DNA of 64,000 bases from Mesodorylaimus sp. YZB2_4 (lineage: Eukaryota > Nematoda > Enoplea > Dorylaimida > Dorylaimidae). Of this stretch, positions 37,789 through 48,595 are shown in pieces. The notes below the pieces were generated by a model. That model did no database searches. It was given only the letters and a program-made list of their open reading frames with translations, and was not told the DNA's origin. Both the position numbers and the translations under genes were made by a program. The DNA is taken from NCBI GenBank assembly GCA_030248295.1, contig JASANH010001236.1, positions 1-64,000 of the forward strand, written 5' to 3'. The first letter of the stretch is position 1, and each line of letters opens with the position of its first letter.

Positions 37789-39113
37789 ATGAAATCTAAT
37801 ACAGTTGCAGTCACATCAGATTTGGAGATTTTTCACCAGCACCAATCGAAAATGCCATATCGGAGACGAGACTCGATATTATACCTGCAATTATCCCACT
37901 CCCCAATTTTGATTTGAGCACTCTGTGCGAATGGCGAGTGCCACTGTCGTCCGACTGTTACATGGACTTATCGAGCACACTGTTGGAGATCGAATGCCGC
38001 ATACAATTCAACGGAGAGAGCGACACGGACAAGTCGATCCCAGACACGACACGAATCGCGCTGATCAATAACAGTGTAATTAGTTTATTCAGCTCCATAC
38101 AAATAACGTTGAACAACTCGACCGTTGTGCCAGCCAACTACACCCTGCCATGGACGGCTTACATGGACGTTGTGACTAAGTACTCGATCGAAGCTCGCAC
38201 GAGCTGGCTGGCGGCTTGTGGTTACAGTGACGAGAGGGAGATCGCTGGGCTCACCGAAATGTCAAAGGCCCGCTTCAAACCATTTTTCAATAATGGAACG
38301 GGCCGTTTCATGGGGCCGATTATGCATGGATTCTTTCGCATGACCAAATATATGGTACCAAGCGTAGAGATGCGCGTCACGATGACCCGCAATCGTCCAG
38401 AGTTCATGCTGCTGTATGGCGAGGACCCGAAAGCACCCAAAACCTTAAGACTGACGTTGGATAAAGCTTACATGCACGTATACAGGAAAAAATTGTACCC
38501 ACAAATACACTCGGCCATGGAAAATCAGCTTCTAGAAACGCCTGCCGTATACGAGTTTTGCGATGGTGTCATGAAACCGATCATTGTGCCGTCAAACGTG
38601 TTTTCTGTCGACTCTGTAATCTGCGAGTCGACCACGCTCCCATCATGCGTGGACATTGTCCAAGTTAGTCAGAAATCCGCTTTTGGGTCGTTCATCTATA
38701 ATCCATTAATGTTCAACGATTTCAAATTGCAAACGGCTTCATTGGAGAAAAACGGCCAATTGCTCCAACCGCCTTACCAACTTGATTTTGCTGGCGGCAA
38801 CTATTCCCGACCATACATCGATTTTATTCGGGGTCTCAACTGCGGATTGGGTCATCACGGTGGCAACTCAATCGTCAACTACAAAGCTTACGGAACGAGT
38901 TTCACTGTCTTGAGTTTCAAGCTGACTCAGGTGAGCGACTGCGAAAACACGAACATGAAGACGCAACCAGAACATGGCACGCTTCGTTTAAAACTCACAT
39001 ACGACAGTTCAAAGACTCGTATCATCACTGACTCGATTATTGTCATGTGCTTCTTGAAATATGACAGAGAATTTCAGATTGACCCAAATGGGTCGGTCAT
39101 GCTGCAGAACTGA
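37789..39113 (+). pseudogene. Polinton capsid protein (F54H12.2-like, double jelly-roll hexon type), N-terminal frameshift
   Basis: ATG 37789 (MKSNTVAVTSDLEIF). One base is lost or gained at about 37835, after which SPAPIENAIS continues into the 399-aa main frame. Family landmarks: YMDLSSTLLEIECRI, LFSSIQITLNN, PANYTLPWTAYMD, ISPQ-like YPQIHSAMEN, FGSFIYNPLMFNDF, LDFAGGNYSRPYIDFI, HGTLRLKLTYD and FQIDPNGSVMLQ. This order matches the F54H12.2-like proteins of animal Polintons, now regarded as viral-type capsid subunits. It neighbours the packaging ATPase and core-like protein. The single shift is the only defect seen. Confidence 0.8.
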
Positions 39114-39293
39114 ACTTGATTATTGTTGATTTACTGTATGTATGTGCCTGCCCTTCGTACTTATTATGGTAGAACTGATTACAATAAACGAAATGTACAG
39201 AGAAAGCGAGTCAAAGCGGAGAGGTATGCTGTGGCGTAAAGGCTAGTGTGAACCTGTCATTTATGGAGAACCAATCAGCCACCATTCTCAAAC

Positions 39294-39893
39294 ATGTCCA
39301 CTACAGTGTTCGATAACATGGATAAGCTGATTACGCCGGCGTGTATGATCGCGGCCGGTAGTTCGCAAGCGGGCAAGTCCACTTTTATCAAACAACTCAT
39401 ACTCGAACGTGATCTTGTATTCACTAAACCATTCACTAAGATTCACTATTTTTACACCGAATGGCAGCCGATGTTCACTGAACTCGAGCAGCAAGGCGTG
39501 CAATTCGAGCAAGGTGCGCCGACCATGGAGGCATTGAGTTCGATCGAAAATGGTAGCATGACCATATTCGACGATATGATGACCCACGTGTGCAGTTCAA
39601 ACGATTTCGTGGACCTGGTCACAGTCAAATCGCATCATCGATCCATTTTCGTGATCATACTCACTCAACGGTTTTATTGGGACTCGAAACAGATTAGGTG
39701 CGTGAGCCGAAATGCGCACTACGTGGCTCTGTTCAAATCGCCACGCATGGCATCGACGGTCGAACAACTGAGTCGATCCATTTGGCCACATCGCACCAGT
39801 TTCCTTCTGGACGCCTACACGAAAGCCACCAAAGACTCGTTCACATATCTGTTTTTGGACCTATTCCCGTCCACTCTGAAACCTTGCGCGTAA
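39294..39893 (+). CDS. Polinton genome-packaging ATPase (FtsK/HerA, A32-like)
   Basis: 199-aa intact ORF. Walker A at residues 20-30 (AAGSSQAGKSTFIKQL), Walker B with acidic pair (SMTIFDDMM), then SVFVIILTQ-like sensor (SIFVIILTQRFYWD) and arginine-rich SRNAHYVALFKSPR. This motif set defines the ATPases that pump DNA into capsids of adeno-like and NCLDV-like viruses and Polintons. Length is normal for the family. The gene ends 8 bp before the Gypsy 5' LTR, so the insertion lies just downstream of the stop. Confidence 0.9.
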   Translation: MSTTVFDNMDKLITPACMIAAGSSQAGKSTFIKQLILERDLVFTKPFTKIHYFYTEWQPMFTELEQQGVQFEQGAPTMEALSSIENGSMTIFDDMMTHVCSSNDFVDLVTVKSHHRSIFVIILTQRFYWDSKQIRCVSRNAHYVALFKSPRMASTVEQLSRSIWPHRTSFLLDAYTKATKDSFTYLFLDLFPSTLKPCA

Positions 39894-39901
39894 AAAGCAA
39901 G

Positions 39902-40098
39902 TGTGAAGTATGCAAATGTGATGGCAACACCTTGGTGAACCGCCTGGCCTGGCGCCGACCAGACGGGACACCTTGTCCCTATTATTTCGATAACCAGTAA
40001 TCGTGCCTGTTTGTGTAGGCCTATGTCTGTGTTCCAGGCCGGGAGAGCGGCAGAGGTAAATCGAGACTAGGAGCTGAGTGGCGGCTCTAACCTTAACA
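39902..40098 (+). repeat. Gypsy 5' LTR (197 bp)
   Basis: TG...CA ends. Matches the 3' LTR except for a segment of about 54 bp (CAACACCTTGGTGAACC onward) absent there and minor differences near the end (CTAACC versus TTCCC). Confidence 0.95.
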
Positions 40099-40621
40099 TT
40101 TGGCGAGCTTGACAGGAGCCTTCTACCTGCACACGCTGCATTTCTTTGTTTTGGCTGCTGATTGCGATCTACGCCATGTCGCTTCCAGCGTTGATTTAGT
40201 TTCTGAACTTTGATCGGTCGTCCGTACACCCATCGTCCACGAGCATCGTCCAGTGGTCGAACGCTCTACCAATCGATCGATCTCGTTGGTCAAGCAACAC
40301 GACACGTCCACGTTGGGTCTGGTGGTCTCGTGCGGCATCGCTCGGCATTGGCACAGCCTCCGTATCTGGTCACGTTGCAGTAAGTTCGTCGCTCTGACGT
40401 TTTTTTTTCGTGGTCTGTGCACTATAGGCAGCACAGACATCACACTCATCGCATCAGCACGCCGAGAAGACTTGTTGACCACTGCAGTGCCTGCCTGGGA
40501 GAAAAGGGTGTGAGCAGTGAGGATCACGCTTGTTAGGGATCTCGTTTTCTTGTTTCTCGTGAGTGTTTTCTCTAATATATTTTGAGTGTCGCTTTGGTGC
40601 CTCTCTGATGTGCCACTCGTG

Positions 40622-43072
40622 ATGGCCCTGTCTCGAGACGACTTTACGATTGCGGTTTCGGTTCTCAAGCCTTCGTTTCCTTCGTGGGTTTCTAAGCCAG
40701 TTTTGCAGCAGTTCTGTCGCTTGCACTTCATCGAATATCATTTGGATCAGACGCCGACAGAGCTGATCTCGCTTATTCGTGATTGGGCCTCGGCGGAACG
40801 TCTTAGTGTACTCGATTTCTCATCATCAGTTCGCGAGGTGCCAGCTTCCTCTGCCTTCGGCTAAGGTGACGATGTTTCTCGACTTCTCGGCGATTTCGCT
40901 TCCGCCATCCCTTCATCCACCGGTACAGCTATGACCTCTACGCTGTCCATGGTGTCAGCATCAACAGATGCAGAGCCGCCACCTTCCGGTTCGCGACTAG
41001 GTAGCAGACTTGCTGAGGATGAGCGTCGGCTTGCTCAATTGATCGCTACTTCCGTTGCTTCATCGGTCACTGCTGCAATGGGTCCTCTCCTAGCCTCGCT
41101 CAATGCGCTAGTGTTGACTCACCGTCAGCAGCAGAATCCGCCACCTATGCAACCGCTTCTCGTGCTGCAACCTGTGCTTCCTCCATCACAACTTCACTCG
41201 CAACCAGTGCAGCAGGCTAATGCGCCAGCAGCGCCGAGTCTACAGCTGCCTGGCTTCAAGCTGCCTTCCTTCGATGGCAATGTTGACACTCAGGATCCTT
41301 TCGAATGGCTCACTCGCTACCATGACTACGCCCTGGCCTCTAGTTGGCCTCAGGAGCGCATCATTTCGTTGGCTAGCATGTACATGGTTGGGGAAGCCCG
41401 AGCCAAGTGGCATGAAGTCGCTGCTATTCCGAATCGCACTTGGGATCAGGTTAAGCACGCTTGGCTGGAAAGTCTTCTGCAAGGCAAGCGTAGCATCTTC
41501 AAGACGCAGTTGTCGGCGTTGAGGCAAGATCCACGAACAGTCACAGCGTATAGTCTCGACTTCCAACGTCTAGCTCGTTTGGCATACTGTACCGCTGCGT
41601 TCCCTGATCTCCAGGACGGCGAACATTGGCTCATTGAGAAATACATCTCTGGGCTCACTGTCCAGTTGCAACTGGAGGTTCGTCGTGCTGATCCGCAGCT
41701 CTTGTCAGCTGCGCGCACCATTGCGGAGCGCGCCGAAGCCACCCTTTCTGTTTGTGGTGACTCGACTGGGCACGCAGTCAATCGTGTTGTGTCGCACCAG
41801 GTAGCTGGCGATCGCTCTTCCCGTCCTCAGGACAGGTATTGTGCGTACTGTCGTCGCAACAATCATTGGACCAGGGATTGTTGGGCCAGAGACAATCGTT
41901 ATGATTCACGTACCGATCGCATTCCACGGCACAGTCGTGATGAGCGTCAGGATCGGTCTAGCTCATTTCGTCCTTCGGCTCAGGCCTATGGGAGGGCTCG
42001 TTCGTCCGTGCGTCAAGGCGAGTACGACACACCACGTGCTCGTTCTCGGACACCTTCGCAGGGTCGGTCGAGTCGCAGTCGGAATCAAACTCCTCGACCG
42101 CGCTCCCTTGCACAGAATACTGATAGTATGTCTCAAGAGGCCTGCTCTTCTAATCAGCAGCCCACCACGCATCCAACTCAGCCAGCATCGAATTCAGCTT
42201 TGCATGCGTCATATGCTGTGCATGACATGGTGCATACGCCTGTCGTGCTTTATGGTGAGATGACACCCTCGTTCTCGGACATATCCACGGCGGACCACAT
42301 CCGCTCTAGCCCGACTCTAGGGAGCAAATCGGGTCGTCTTCGCTTTGTGCGGGGCACTTTGAATGCTATTCCCGCTGCCATGTTGCTCGACTATGGTGCC
42401 ACACTCTCGCTCATCGGTAAGCCCATGCTTGACAAACTGGGAGACTCTGCGCAGTTACGTCCCACGACTGCCCGATCGGTTACCGTCAGCAACACGACAA
42501 TGCGGTTGCTAGGCGAGTGCGAAGTCGAACTCCGTATTGGTACTATCATGCAAAAGCATGTTTTCGTAGTTGATCAGGACATGAAATTGCCGGTTCTCTT
42601 GGGTATGGATTTTTGTGAAGATCCAGCGGGCACTACAGATCGTCTCAAGTACCTGCTTGATGTGGCTCAGCAACATCGACAAGAAGGGCTAGTTGCTGTC
42701 ACCCAGGATCTGGTGTGTAAAGTCATGCTGACTGAGTCGCTCACAATTCCTCCACGTTGTCAGATCTTGGTGGATGCTTGTGTCGATGGTGCGCCGATGA
42801 TGACTACTGGTCTCATCGAGCCCAATTCTGCATTTCAAGATCGTTGTTCTCTTCTCGTTGCGCACTCGCTGGTCACACCCAATGCGCGTGGACACATTCC
42901 ACTATTGCTTGCTAATGTGACCACTGAGGTAAAGGTCGTTCCTGCTCAAATGCATCTTGGCACCTATGCTCCTTACGTTGCGTCGCAGTCTCTCTCTCTT
43001 GGTGTTCACCACCTGTTGGACCAAGGGCAGTCTCTGCAATCTGCGCTAGATCCCTTGACGAAGTTGGACTAG
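40622..43072 (+). pseudogene. Gypsy Gag and protease
   Basis: ATG 40622 opens a frame (MALSRDDFTIAV) interrupted by TAA 40862-40864 and resumed in frame. The Gag region has LPGFKLPSFDGN, PFEWLTRYHDYAL and WHEVAAIPNRTWDQVKHAW, typical of Gypsy Gag. The CCHC knuckle is CAYCRRNNHWTRDC. A basic Ser/Arg-rich linker leads to the protease with active site LLDYGATLSLIG (Tyr in place of Ser/Thr in D[ST]G) and VLLGMDFCED. The segment ends at TAG 43072, again in frame with pol. Gag would build the particle; protease would mature it. Confidence 0.85.
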
Positions 43073-45862
43073 ACCAAATCCGCAGCTTCGCCCGAGAAAA
43101 AGGAGCGTTTGCTTGCTGTGCTTCGTCAGCACAAAGACGTCTTTGCTCGTGATGAAAATGATCTGGGTTGTACTCCTCTGCTTGAGCATAAGATTGAGTT
43201 GTCTGGTAAAGTTCCTCCTTGAATCCCAGCTCGTCGCTTACCTGAGGTGGTAAAGGCTAAAGTGCAGCGCCAGCTTGGCGTGATGCAGGCCGATAAATGG
43301 ATAGTGCCTTCATGCAGCCCTGTTTCGGCGCCCATTGTCGTCGTTCTTAAAAAAGGGGCTCCTTTCGGCTCTGCTGCCGGCACTCGTATTTGCGTTGATT
43401 TATGCGCTTTGAATGCGGTCACTAAGCCTGATCTTTTTCCGATGCCGCGCATCGATGAAGCGCTCGATGCCCTTGGTGGTTCAAAATGGTTCTTCAGTTT
43501 GGATTTGCAGAGTGGATTTTGGCAAATTCCCTTGGCACCCGAGTCGCAAGAACTGACTGCTTTCTCCACACTGGGTCAGCAATGGCAGTTTACTGTCATG
43601 CTCTTTGGATTGCGTAATGCAAGTGCAACTGCTCAACGGTTGCTGCAGATGATTCTCTCTGGTCTCCATTGGACTCAGGCTCTCGTCTACATTGACGACA
43701 TTCTGATCTACTCGAAAAGCTTTGATGAGCATCTAGTTCATGTGGCTAACGTGCTACAGCGGCTGCGCGCCGCCCAACTGAAACTCAAGCCGTCTAAATG
43801 TCATTTTGCTATGTCGGAGGTGTTGTTTTTAGGTCACATAGTGACCGCAGAAGGAGTTCGTGTGGATCCTGCTAAAGTGGATGCTGTCGTGAGGTATCCT
43901 ACTCCCACTACGCAGAAGGACTTGCCAACATTTATCGGCATGGTCACTTTTCTCCATGACTATGTTCATCATTTCGCGACTATCGCCGCTCCGCTATACG
44001 ATCTGCTAAAAAAAGATGCAGACTTCGTCTGGAGCAGTCTCCACGAGGATGCTTTTCTCGCCTTGAAGCACGCTTTGACATCAGCTCCCGTGTTGAGATA
44101 TCCTGACTTCAAACAACAATTTATCCTCCAGACTGATGCCTCGACAGTTGGTATTGGTGGTGTTTTGTATCAGGCCTACGGAGGTCGTAAACATGTGATT
44201 GCCTATGCGTCACGTAAGCTGACGAAAGCTGAACGAAACTATTCTGCCCTCGAGCTAGAAGCACTTGCCATCGTTGGGTTCGTCAGGCATTTTCGCCCGT
44301 ATCTGTATGGGGTGAAGTTTCTCCTTCGCACTGACCACCAGCCTCTGAAGTGGATTTTCACTCAGAAAGAGCCTACTGGTCGGTTAGCTCGTTGGGTTTA
44401 TATTCTATCCGAATATTCGTTTGACATGGAACATGTGCCAGGTAAATTAAATACCATGGCTGATGCTTTATCGCGCCATCCTGTTTGCCATGTATGCCAG
44501 CCGCATACCCTCGTTGGCCATGTGCTGCAGGATACCATGCTCTCACCTGACTCGTTGAAAGCTGCTCAGCGCGCAGATCCTCTTTGGCAACCTTTCATTG
44601 CGTACATGGAGCTCGGTCGCAAGGCATTATCTGTGCCAGCTGCTGAAGCGCGCAAGTTTCGACTCATGTCTGATCATTACGAGTTGTCTGACCATGGTTT
44701 GCTCCTGCATCTTTCACGGGGCAAGTCGAAACGTCGTGAGTGCTCGACTCAACTCGTTATTCCTGCCTCGTTTACTCGACTGGTCTTCGATGCTTGTCAT
44801 TCTGATGCATTGGCTGGTCATCTGGGTTTTTCCAAGACTTTCGCTCGGATTCGAAAACGGTATTATTGGCCTCAGATGCATCGTGAGATCTATACATGGT
44901 GCAAGGGATGTTTATCCTGTGCTCGCAACAAGTCGTATGGAGCTCCGCTCAAGGCGCCACTGAAGCCTTTGTGCGTTGAGAACCCCTTCGAAGTGATCGG
45001 CATTGATACACTGGGTCCCTTGCCACGATCCAAAGAGGGTAACGTGTATATTGTTATTGTCGCTGACTACTTGACCAAGTATATCGAAGCCTTCGCTGTT
45101 CTCAACATTACGGCAGACACCATTGCCCAGTTGCTGGTGGATGGCATTATCTGCCGCTGGGGAGCGCCTCGCAAGATCATTTCTGATTGGGGCACTAATT
45201 TCACATCGGACCTGATCAAGAGTATTTGTTCAGCGCTTAGCATCAAGAAGTCGTTTTCTGTCGCGTATCATCCTCAGACCGACGGCCAAGTCGAGAGGAC
45301 AAATCGTGTCTTCCGCGACATCCTGCGGATGTATGTTGACCAGAGTAAGCAGGATAACTGGGACGCCTTCATTCCGCTTGCTCGTTTCGCATACAATACC
45401 GCCGTCCACGATTCGACTGGCGAGACTCGTTTCTACTTGATGCACGGCTTTGATGCGAACTTGACTCTAGATGTTGCTCTACGTGAGAAGGTGTACCGAT
45501 TCGAAACACCTGCAGATTACAGGGAGTATGTTGTCTCCAACTTGGAGCGCGCGCGTGCTTTGGCTTTCGACTACATTGTACGTATCCAAGAGCAGCGTAC
45601 TGCTCGGCAAGATCCCTTGAATGGTTCTGGTTTGCGTCTGGGAGATCAAGTGATGTACAGACGCATGCATACGCCTGTTGGAAAATCACCAAAGTTTTTG
45701 GGCGACTGGTTGGGTCCCTATCGCATAGTTGAAGTCATATCTCCCCAGAACGTGGTCATTCGACCTGCAGCTGGGTTACGAGAAGATGATAAGCGTGTCC
45801 ATGTCACGCAGTTGAAGTTCTTTCAGCCTGTAGTTTCGAAAGCGTTGACGCCTGAAACAAAA
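43073..45862 (+). pseudogene. Gypsy Pol: RT, RNase H, integrase
   Basis: In the gag frame. After TAG 43070 and TGA 43220 it runs open. RT: CVDLCALNAVT, FFSLDLQSGFWQI (motif A), FGLRNASATAQR, YIDDILIYSK (motif C). RNase H: LQTDASTVGIGG, YSALELEALA, LRTDHQPL and ADALSRHP. Integrase: HSDALAGHLG...CKGCLSC zinc region, IGIDTLGPLP (D), IISDWGTNF (D), QVERTNRVF (E), then the SH3-like region GDWLGPYRIVEV. All catalytic residues are present. The frame shifts at about 45862 ahead of the PWWP-like segment. Related to Mdg1/Mag-type Gypsy in layout, lineage not determined. Confidence 0.93.
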
Positions 45863-46116
45863 TTGGTGATGTGGTCTGGGCCAAGGTCAAGTACCAACCT
45901 TACTGGCCAGCCACAATCGTGGACCCGTCGTCTCTTTCGCTTCGGAAACCTTTGGCTTCGAACCAGTTATTGCTTCAGTTTTTTGAAAAATCTGGTCTGG
46001 ATATTGTTGCTCGTGACGATGTGTTCGATTTTTTGGCGTATCGTAAAGAGTTCACCTCGAATGCTCGTGGTTTACAGCGTGCGCTCAAGGCCGCTGATCG
46101 TTATCTCCGTGAATAG
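45863..46116 (+). CDS. PWWP-like domain at the C-terminus of Gypsy integrase (one base out of frame)
   Basis: About 84 residues in the frame following PETK. GDVVWAKVKYQPYWPATIVDP matches the PWWP opening (GDVVWAKVKGYPWWPA.V). LLLQFFEKSGLDIVARDDVFDF corresponds to the strand with V.FFG and the following segment, and GLQRALKAADRYL to the closing helix (F..A...A). The PWWP tetrapeptide reads PYWP. Only a 1-nt slip in an AAAA run at about 45862 separates it from integrase, so the ancestral polyprotein was very likely integrase-PWWP. PWWP domains read methylated H3K36 nucleosomes; targeting of insertion is inferred by analogy with chromodomain Gypsy elements. Confidence 0.75.
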
Positions 46117-46288
46117 TATATGGTCTGTTAGTACTCTTCGTCTGTGTACAGTATTGGCTTCGCAGTTGCGGTGACCCAGTGTATGAGGTTACTGTTGTCC
46201 GCACATGTTGGCCTGCTGGTCTGTTGATTGCACTTGCACTGCGTACCGACCTGTTGCTAATGGTATGGTATTTTTTTTTTTGTTGTAG

Positions 46289-47194
46289 ATGGCTGAGGTC
46301 GCTGAACTCAGCGTCTCTGTCGACTCCGACGAGTACAATGCGCTGGTGGCTCCAGTCTCCGAGCCAGCGACCACTACGCGGCCTCCCACTCCAGTGATGA
46401 GTCAGCGGAATCGCCCACGTCGAGCCCGCCTAATGCAATCTTCCCAGGCCTATCATATTCCTCGTGTCGCTGGTCCAGCTCCGGCACATACCCGTGGCTA
46501 TACCAGTCCACTGGATCGTCCCACAGTAGCCCGTCCAGATTCCCCGGCTGCCTCGCTGGTGCATCCATGTCGTGGATCGAATCCTTCGCCTGGCACCTCT
46601 TTGGCTACTGTTCGGCGTCGTCAACGACGTTGACGTCGTCCTCGTACTACGCGCCAACCTTCGCGTTTGGATGCTGCAAGCCATGGTCCGCCTCCGTTCA
46701 CTCGCTCTGCTGTGTACACGTCTCGTCGTACTGGATCGCTTTTGGATCGTCAGCCACCTGCTGTGGATCGCCAACCTTCGCTTTTGGATCGCTACCCTTC
46801 GTTTTTGGATCGCCACCCTTCACTGCTGAATCGCCGCCCTTCGCTGGATCGTCCAGCCTACCAAGCTCGTCCTACACCCAGCGTGCATAGCCCCTGGCTC
46901 ACTGATCCGCTCGCGCTACCTGTCGCTGTTGTGGCTCCTACACCGCGCTTGGCGATGGCAGTGGCTTCTACGCTGCCAGCGAATGTCTTGCGAGTGGCGT
47001 CTGTCATTTTGGCTTCGTTATTGGCTTTGGATCGACCGCCCATCGGGAATCTCTCGACTTATCTCACCGAGCGGATGACAGCTTACTTCTTAGCGGCACG
47101 TCTGGATCCATACTGTCCAACGACCTTGGCGATTCGTGACTTGGTCCGATCTGTGGGCGCTACACTAGCCGTTGCGTCAAATGCGTCTATTTGA
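46289..47194 (+). pseudogene. Gypsy third ORF, Pro/Arg/Ser-rich with SLLDRxPS repeats
   Basis: One frame of about 300 codons downstream of pol, interrupted only by a TGA at 46631-46633 in an Arg-rich stretch (RRRQRR, consistent with CGA to TGA). The N-terminal part is acidic/Pro-rich (PATTTRPPTPVM). The centre has tandem units LLDRQP, LLDRYP, FLDRHP and LLNRRP. A hydrophobic, possibly folded C-terminus follows (ANVLRVASVILASLLAL, TERMTAYFLAARLD). It could be an env-position accessory protein; no signal peptide or fusion features are seen. Unknown function. Confidence 0.5.
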
Positions 47195-47494
47195 ACATGT
47201 TCTGCTTACGTTGATGAGGGTGGTGGCGACTCACGCACAATTGCACTCATGTCTTGGTACGCACATGGTTGGAGATAAAAAGATTGCACCCGCACAGGGA
47301 TTGAGAGAGAATGGTTGCACCCGCTCGATCTGCCTGGACACCTACAATTGGACAGCCTACGACTTAACAACAAACTCAATCAACAACGACCGATCAATGA
47401 CTTCGCCTCCACCACGACCAACACCAATGAAGATTCAGGATAAAGTGATATATTGTTGCACAGGATCGAAACTTTATTTAAGAAGAGGGGGTGA

Positions 47495-47640
47495 TGTGAA
47501 GTATGCAAATGTGATGGTCCCAATTATTTCGATAACCAGTAATCGTGCCTGTTTGTGTAGGCCTATGTCTGTGTTCCAGGCCGGGAGAGCGGCAGAGGTA
47601 AATCGAGACTAGGAGCTGAGTGGCGGCTCTTCCCTTAACA
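47495..47640 (+). repeat. Gypsy 3' LTR (146 bp)
   Basis: Preceded by a polypurine tract at 47481-47494. Same ends as the 5' LTR with an internal deletion of about 54 bp. Confidence 0.95.
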
Positions 47641-47779
47641 CAAAATACTTCCCAGCCAAGGATACACGCTCGTGTTCATATGAACTACGAAGAACAAAGC
47701 CCTGTCTCATTCTGCTTCACTGGCGCGAGACGAAAAGCGCATTGTACGACAGTAGATCCTGGTGTAAATTGTTATGTAG

Positions 47780-48139
47780 ATGTGGGTTGACATGGCTTAT
47801 GCTGTATTCGCCAAATTAAAAATCTTGCTCATATCCCAACCGTCCGTTCTGAAAGAGGCGATCAAATCGGAACCAGCCGTCGTGCAAGGTATCAGCGAGT
47901 TGGCATTGAACGTGCTGTACAACGACGAGTTGGTGTTTCAAAGTTTCAAAAGAAAAATTTAAAAAAGTTCAAAACCGTCTTGGAAAAATTGTCGAGTAAA
48001 AAGATTTCACTCAGTTCGAAACGAAAATTACTAGTATCAAGTCAAGGACTAGAACTTGTTCCACACCTGTTGCAAGCTACGCTGGCCTATTTGCAAGATG
48101 TCAAAAAAAATGGTTCTGATTCCGCTCAACGATTACGAT
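47780..48139 (+). pseudogene. Conserved small basic Polinton protein (virion-core or pX-like), nonsense-interrupted
   Basis: LKILLISQPSVLKEAIKS, VVQGISELALNVLYNDEL and FKRKI, then TAA, and in the same frame KTVLEKLSSKKISL, SKRKLLV and LVPHLLQATLAYL. The order (leucine-rich start, E.A.N.L, K-rich middle, K(R)KLLVQ, hydrophobic end) agrees with the short protein found beside capsid genes in many animal Polintons. It resumes the Polinton gene order after the Gypsy insertion. Its last 40 bp overlap the next ORF. Confidence 0.6.
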
Positions 48140-48322
48140 AGACTTCGAGCTCAACACAGCACGTCTGCAACGGCCAACTCACAAGCAACCAATAAAGACG
48201 CGCCTTCGACGACACCTCGAATAATTCCAGACGAAGAAGAACAGCAAAAACGAGATGATGATCAAGACCTGCTCAATTTGCTTACGAAAAGTTATCGAGC
48301 CATGAGAGTTATCTATGCCTGA
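48098..48322 (+). CDS. Conserved small Polinton protein starting MSKKMVLIP
   Basis: 74 aa with the motif KKMVLIPLNDYDRL, a Ser/Thr/Gln-rich linker, acidic DEEEQQKRDDDQD and the closing helix LLNLLTKSYRAMRVIY. Small proteins with M(V)L(I/V)P..(D/E)Y at the start occur next to Polinton capsid genes; this is recollection, not a search. Intact. From 48323 to 48595 no gene is seen. Confidence 0.55.
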   Translation: MSKKMVLIPLNDYDRLRAQHSTSATANSQATNKDAPSTTPRIIPDEEEQQKRDDDQDLLNLLTKSYRAMRVIYA

Positions 48323-48595
48323 TAGTGTGTATGTTTCGCGTGTGAATCATCGTATCGATCAGACTGTAATGTCTAATACAAATGCTCGTGTTGTAAAAAA
48401 GTGGCTGACATTAGAATAAATTATTCTTGTGAAGAAAGAATAAGCTTGCGGAATATTCTCTTACAGCATCCAAACTATACAGTTCATGAGACCCAACAGT
48501 CAACAAGTGAATACCGCTACAAGTATACAGTTTGTGCGTGCGTACGTAAAACACCAATCCACTACCCGCTCTCATGGCAATGCAAGATTAAAAAA

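Larger units (their letters stand above)
39902..47640 (+). mobile_element. Ty3/Gypsy retrotransposon, both LTRs, inserted into Polinton B/C
   Basis: 5' LTR 39902-40098 and 3' LTR 47495-47640, TGTGAAGTATGC...CTTAACA. The 3' copy lacks about 54 bp that the 5' copy has. Polypurine tract AGAAGAGGGGGTGA at 47481-47494. Gag-Pol is in one frame broken by TAA 40862, TAG 43070 and TGA 43220, then one frameshift before a PWWP-like domain and a third ORF. No clear target duplication (GCAAG versus CAAAA). The inserted 7.7 kb separates ATPase from the next Polinton genes. Confidence 0.95.

Noticed and set aside
39902-47640. Target-site duplication for the Gypsy element
   Set aside because: Flanking five bases (GCAAG and CAAAA) do not match well enough to claim one.
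47641-47780. Adenain-type cysteine protease fragment
   Set aside because: A short Cys/His-containing reading (SFCFTGARRKAHC) is present after the Gypsy, but no ordered His-Asp/Asn-Gln-Cys motifs were found.
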